In this document: piece by piece, positions 5,604 through 8,291 of the stretch | Layout: each line of letters starts with the position of its first letter | Numbering within the stretch: the first letter of the stretch is position 1 | Assembly: GCA_002427615.1 (NCBI GenBank) | Contig: DIFH01000111.1 | Span: forward strand, 1 to 8,291 | Direction: 5' to 3' | DNA from: Paludibacter sp. UBA5753 | GTDB taxonomy: Bacteria > Bacteroidota > Bacteroidia > Bacteroidales > Paludibacteraceae | DNA length: 8,291 nucleotides | The notes under the pieces: model-generated | Database searches by the model: none | What the model was told of the DNA's origin: nothing | Seen by the model: the letters and a program-made list of their open reading frames with translations, nothing else | Program-made: the position numbers and the translations under genes

Positions 5604-7730
5604 TTATTCTTCCAACAAAATCTCCATAATAGTGCAAGCTGCTTTCGCAACTGGACTTCCCGGGCCAAAGATAGCCGCCACTCCGGCTTTGTAAAGGAAA
5701 TCATAATCCTGAGCAGGAATTACTCCACCGGCAATAACGATAATATCTTCACGGCCCAATGCTTTCAGTTCGGCAATTACCTGCGGAACCAAAGTTTTGT
5801 GACCAGCAGCCAACGAAGAAATACCCATTACATGCACGTCGTTTTCCACGGCTTGTTTTGCTGCCTCGGCCGGAGTCTGGAACAAAGGTCCCATATCCAC
5901 GTCAAATCCGCAGTCGGCATAACCGGTAGCTACAACTTTTGCACCACGGTCGTGTCCATCCTGACCCATTTTGGCAATCATGATACGCGGACGACGGCCC
6001 TCTTTTTTAGCAAATTGCTCTGTCAACTCGCAAGCTTTCTGAAAACTTGCATCGTTTTTAGTTTCTGATGAATACACGCCTGATATTGTTCTAATGGTTG
6101 CTTTATAACGTCCTGCAACTGCTTCGCAGGCATCGGATATTTCTCCCAAAGAAGCGCGCACGCGGGCTGCTTCAACGGCAAGTTCGAGCAGGTTACCGTT
6201 TCCGGTTTTAGCACATTCGGTAATGGCTGCCAATGCTTTTTGAACAGCAGCTTCGTTACGGTTGGCACGCAATTGTTTCAATCGTTCAATTTGTTGAATA
6301 CGAACCGCCGTGTTATCAACTTCCAAAATATCGATCGGAGCTTCTTTTTCCAAACGGAACTGATTTACACCAACTATAATTTGATTTCCTGAGTCGATAC
6401 GGGCTTGTGTGCGAGCCGAGGCTTCTTCGATACGCATTTTAGGAACACCGGTCTCGATAGCCGCAGCCATACCTCCGAGTTTTTCCACTTCTTCGATCAA
6501 CGCCCATGCTTTTTCAGCCAGTTCGTTGGTTAACGACTCCACATAATACGAACCTGCCCACGGATCTACTTCACGGCAAATATCGGTTTCCTGTTGGATA
6601 TAAATTTGAGTATTACGGGCGATACGGGCCGAGAAATCAGTTGGTAGGGCGATGGCTTCGTCCAACGCATTGGTGTGAAGCGATTGGGTGTGACCCAACG
6701 CAGCTCCCATAGCTTCAATACAGGTACGACCCACGTTGTTGAACGGATCCTGTTCGGTCAACGACCAGCCTGAAGTTTGCGAGTGTGTACGCAATGCCAG
6801 TGATTTCGGATTTTTAGGATTGAACTGTTTTACGATTTTAGCCCACAACATACGGGCAGCGCGCATTTTGGCAATTTCCATAAAGTGATTCATCCCGATA
6901 GCCCAGAAAAATGACAAACGCGGCGCAAAAGAATCGATATCCATGCCGGCATTTACTCCAGCACGTAAATATTCAAGTCCATCGGCCAGTGTGTAAGCCA
7001 GTTCGATATCGGCTGTAGCGCCTGCTTCCTGCATGTGGTAACCCGAAATGGAAATGGAATTGAACTTAGGCATATTTTTCGAAGTATATTCAAAAATATC
7101 AGCAATAATCTTCATCGAGAATTTCGGCGGATAAATGTAGGTATTACGTACCATAAATTCTTTCAGAATGTCGTTTTGGATGGTTCCGGCCATTTCTTCG
7201 AGTTTTGCACCCTGTTCCAGTCCGGCGTTAATATAAAATGCCAGAATAGGAAGCACAGCGCCGTTCATAGTCATGGAAACCGACATTTTATTCAACGGAA
7301 TACCATCGAACAATACTTTCATGTCTTCCACCGAACAAATAGAAACTCCCGCTTTACCAACATCGCCCACCACACGTTCGTGATCGGCATCGTAGCCACG
7401 GTGAGTTGCCAAGTCGAATGCCACCGAAAGCCCTTTCTGACCTGCAGCGAGGTTACGACGATAGAATGCGTTTGATTCTTCGGCAGTTGAAAAACCTGCA
7501 TACTGACGGATTGTCCAGGGTTGCATGGCGTACATCACGCTGTAAGGACCCCGTAAATAAGGTGGAAGTCCTGCAGCATAATTCAAATGCTCCATGCCTT
7601 CCAAATCGTCTTTGGTATAAAATGGCTTTACAGGGATCAGCTCCGGAGTTAACCATGAACTGTCAACTTTGGGTGCTACCGCAGTTGTTGTGATATTTTT
7701 AATATCGATGTTGTTGAAATTTGGTTTCAT
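5604..7730 (-). CDS. mutB: Methylmalonyl-CoA mutase, large (cobalamin-binding) subunit
   Basis: This enzyme interconverts (R)-methylmalonyl-CoA and succinyl-CoA using adenosylcobalamin, by radical rearrangement in the cytosol. In fermentative Bacteroidota it usually runs from succinate toward propionate. The CoA-binding barrel covers about 30-550, with PWTIRQYAGFST (71-82), EFMVRNTYIYPP (191-202) and SISGYHMQEAGATAD (227-241). By alignment to the Propionibacterium enzyme, Tyr77, Arg195, Tyr231 and His232 are the active-site residues, and all are present. The C-terminal B12 domain, from about 580, carries Lys587, D591-x-H593-x-x-G596 with His593 as the lower cobalt ligand, the SxL element (S638-L640) and GG (668-669). 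The length of 708 aa fits a full catalytic chain. The ATG at 7730 follows an A-rich leader without a Shine-Dalgarno. The usual partner mutA is not adjacent, and a small four-helix-bundle gene lies 67 bp upstream instead. By eye the gene is richer in G and C than the capD-like gene, in keeping with high expression. Confidence 0.97.
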   Translation of the reverse strand: MKPNFNNIDIKNITTTAVAPKVDSSWLTPELIPVKPFYTKDDLEGMEHLNYAAGLPPYLRGPYSVMYAMQPWTIRQYAGFSTAEESNAFYRRNLAAGQKGLSVAFDLATHRGYDADHERVVGDVGKAGVSICSVEDMKVLFDGIPLNKMSVSMTMNGAVLPILAFYINAGLEQGAKLEEMAGTIQNDILKEFMVRNTYIYPPKFSMKIIADIFEYTSKNMPKFNSISISGYHMQEAGATADIELAYTLADGLEYLRAGVNAGMDIDSFAPRLSFFWAIGMNHFMEIAKMRAARMLWAKIVKQFNPKNPKSLALRTHSQTSGWSLTEQDPFNNVGRTCIEAMGAALGHTQSLHTNALDEAIALPTDFSARIARNTQIYIQQETDICREVDPWAGSYYVESLTNELAEKAWALIEEVEKLGGMAAAIETGVPKMRIEEASARTQARIDSGNQIIVGVNQFRLEKEAPIDILEVDNTAVRIQQIERLKQLRANRNEAAVQKALAAITECAKTGNGNLLELAVEAARVRASLGEISDACEAVAGRYKATIRTISGVYSSETKNDASFQKACELTEQFAKKEGRRPRIMIAKMGQDGHDRGAKVVATGYADCGFDVDMGPLFQTPAEAAKQAVENDVHVMGISSLAAGHKTLVPQVIAELKALGREDIIVIAGGVIPAQDYDFLYKAGVAAIFGPGSPVAKAACTIMEILLEE

Positions 7731-7750
7731 TTTTTTAAGATTATTAGATT

Positions 7751-7770
7751 AAAGAACAAAGAACAAAGAC
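7751..7770. repeat. A-rich AAAGAAC tandem repeat, left flank of the four-helix-bundle gene
   Basis: The unit AAAGAAC occurs twice in tandem and is followed by AAAGAC, a 7-nt period. It lies in the 67-bp gap between the mutase start and the four-helix-bundle stop. Read on the other strand it resembles the array at 8156-8174, so the two flank the small gene in inverted orientation. On the minus strand it gives repeated CTTTG motifs within the mutB leader. Confidence 0.7.
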
Positions 7771-7797
7771 AAATACCGTTGTCATTGAAAAAATATC

Positions 7798-8148
7798 TTA
7801 ATCCAGTTTGTTTTTAAATCCTGTTATCATTTTTTGAAGCTCAATGATTTTATTCTGAATATTTTCAAAAACCAATGAATCTATATATTTTAAGTTTAAA
7901 GCAATTGTTATTTCAGTTTCCAACTCAAGCAAAGACCCAATTGAGATTTCTAAAAATCGTGCAAAATCTTTATTACTTGTTTTTGCAGAACCTCCAGCAA
8001 TATTTGTTGGAATAGAAACAGCTGCATGCTGCATTTGGGACATCAAACCAAATCGTTCATGGTTTGGGAATGTATTTGTCAGCTGATAAATTTCAGTTAC
8101 CAAATTCATTGATTTAGTCCAAATATCTAATTTCCTAAAATTATGCAT
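7798..8148 (-). CDS. Four-helix-bundle protein, S23/IVP (23S rRNA intervening-sequence protein) family
   Basis: This is a small 116-aa soluble, mostly helical protein. The family mark is the stretch FGLMSQMQHAAVSIPTNIAG (33-52), followed by KDFARFLEISIGSLLELETE (60-79), together with an N-terminal LDIWTKSMNLVTEIYQLT (8-25) and a C-terminal helix. Family members are 110-130 aa, form homopentameric helical bundles and were first found in 23S rRNA intervening sequences, but most copies, like this one, stand alone. Their molecular role is not firmly established. The conserved core is usually RRAAVSIPxNIAEG; here the basic pair is Gln40-His41 and the Glu is Gly52, so the most conserved polar positions have changed. 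The gene lies 24 bp downstream of the protease-like gene on the same strand and may be read with it. It is flanked by imperfect inverted A-rich repeats. Confidence 0.88.
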   Translation of the reverse strand: MHNFRKLDIWTKSMNLVTEIYQLTNTFPNHERFGLMSQMQHAAVSIPTNIAGGSAKTSNKDFARFLEISIGSLLELETEITIALNLKYIDSLVFENIQNKIIELQKMITGFKNKLD

Positions 8149-8155
8149 TGTTTTT

Positions 8156-8174
8156 GCTCTTTTATCTTTGCTCT
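8156..8174. repeat. A-rich repeat, right flank of the four-helix-bundle gene (inverted relative to 7751-7770)
   Basis: Read on the minus strand this is AGAGCAAAGATAAAAGAGC. Aligned without gaps to AGAACAAAGAACAAAGA at 7753-7769, it agrees at 14 of 17 positions. It overlaps the last two bases of the protease-like gene's stop codon and ends 7 nt before the four-helix-bundle ATG, so it fills most of the junction between the two genes. Confidence 0.6.
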
Positions 8175-8291
8175 ACAAAATCGGAAAAAGAATCAATACT
8201 GAAACATCCCACACCGCATGTGAAATGATCAATGTTACTAAGTTTTTATTATACTTGTAAAGCAAGCCCCAGAATATACCGCATACCATAG
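8173..8291 (-). CDS. C-terminal end of a CPBP-family (CAAX protease-like) membrane protease (5' truncated)
   Basis: The minus strand is open from the right edge through 38 codons to a TAG at 8175-8173, and this frame is too short to be listed by a simple ORF cutoff. The peptide runs MVCGIFWGLLYKYNKNLVTL and continues IISHAVWDVSVLILFPIL. A glycine-rich helix, a short basic loop, then a hydrophobic helix with SHxxxD just before a hydrophobic end is the C-terminal signature of CPBP intramembrane proteases. There the His and the Asp/Asn belong to the last conserved motif (His and Asp are the 24th and 28th visible residues). The glutamate-bearing first motif lies outside the window, so activity cannot be judged. 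Members process or degrade membrane substrates, and some accompany bacteriocin immunity, but no partner is visible here. Confidence 0.7.
   Translation of the reverse strand, partial: MVCGIFWGLLYKYNKNLVTLIISHAVWDVSVLILFPIL

Noticed and set aside
5519..5704. Minus-strand 61-codon frame across the terminator and hairpin
   Set aside because: It overlaps the mutase end and terminator in another frame. The LIPSPQGEGNEK peptide is a typical translation of the dispersed hairpin repeat, not a gene.
7035..7475. 146-codon + strand open frame opposite mutB
   Set aside because: It is fully antisense to a clear, intact mutase gene, shows no family resemblance, and is His/Asn-rich as expected for a shadow frame.

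Overview
The window looks like a chromosomal piece of a Bacteroidota (Bacteroidales-like) genome. The evidence is a fairly low GC content by eye, the protein types present, TAnnTTTG-type -7 promoter boxes, and weak or absent Shine-Dalgarno sequences before the start codons. I recognise no rRNA, tRNA, CRISPR array, transposase or phage gene. Most of the window is ordinary core or near-core metabolism. The accessory-looking parts are at the two ends.

Layout from left to right: (i) The 3' end of an unrecognised + strand gene (1-141). (ii) A gene-free stretch (142-483) holding a roughly 185-bp inverted-repeat element (266-450) with CGGATTCAG-type subrepeats. (iii) On the minus strand, an ABC-F ATPase (484-2418). 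Upstream of it, 96 bp away and in the same direction, lies a FlaA1/CapD-type membrane-anchored nucleotide-sugar dehydratase/epimerase (2515-4455). (iv) A 232-bp divergent promoter region. (v) panB on the plus strand (4688-5506). (vi) A 97-bp convergent junction with a strong bidirectional terminator and a second small hairpin. (vii) The large, cobalamin-binding subunit of methylmalonyl-CoA mutase on the minus strand (5604-7730). (viii) A small four-helix-bundle (S23/IVP family) gene, bracketed by imperfect inverted A-rich repeats. (ix) The C-terminal end of a CPBP-type membrane protease, cut off by the right edge.

The genes do not form one pathway. PanB starts pantothenate and hence CoA synthesis. 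Methylmalonyl-CoA mutase interconverts succinyl-CoA and methylmalonyl-CoA, which in fermentative Bacteroidota usually serves propionate formation. Both therefore touch acyl-CoA metabolism, but they converge on a shared terminator and are separate units. The CapD-like enzyme serves surface polysaccharide or glycan synthesis, and the ABC-F protein acts at the ribosome.

I found no convincing new defence or mobile system. The points most worth checking are the palindromic intergenic element at 266-450, the inverted repeats around the four-helix-bundle gene, and the absence of the small mutase subunit (mutA) next to mutB, where that small gene sits instead.
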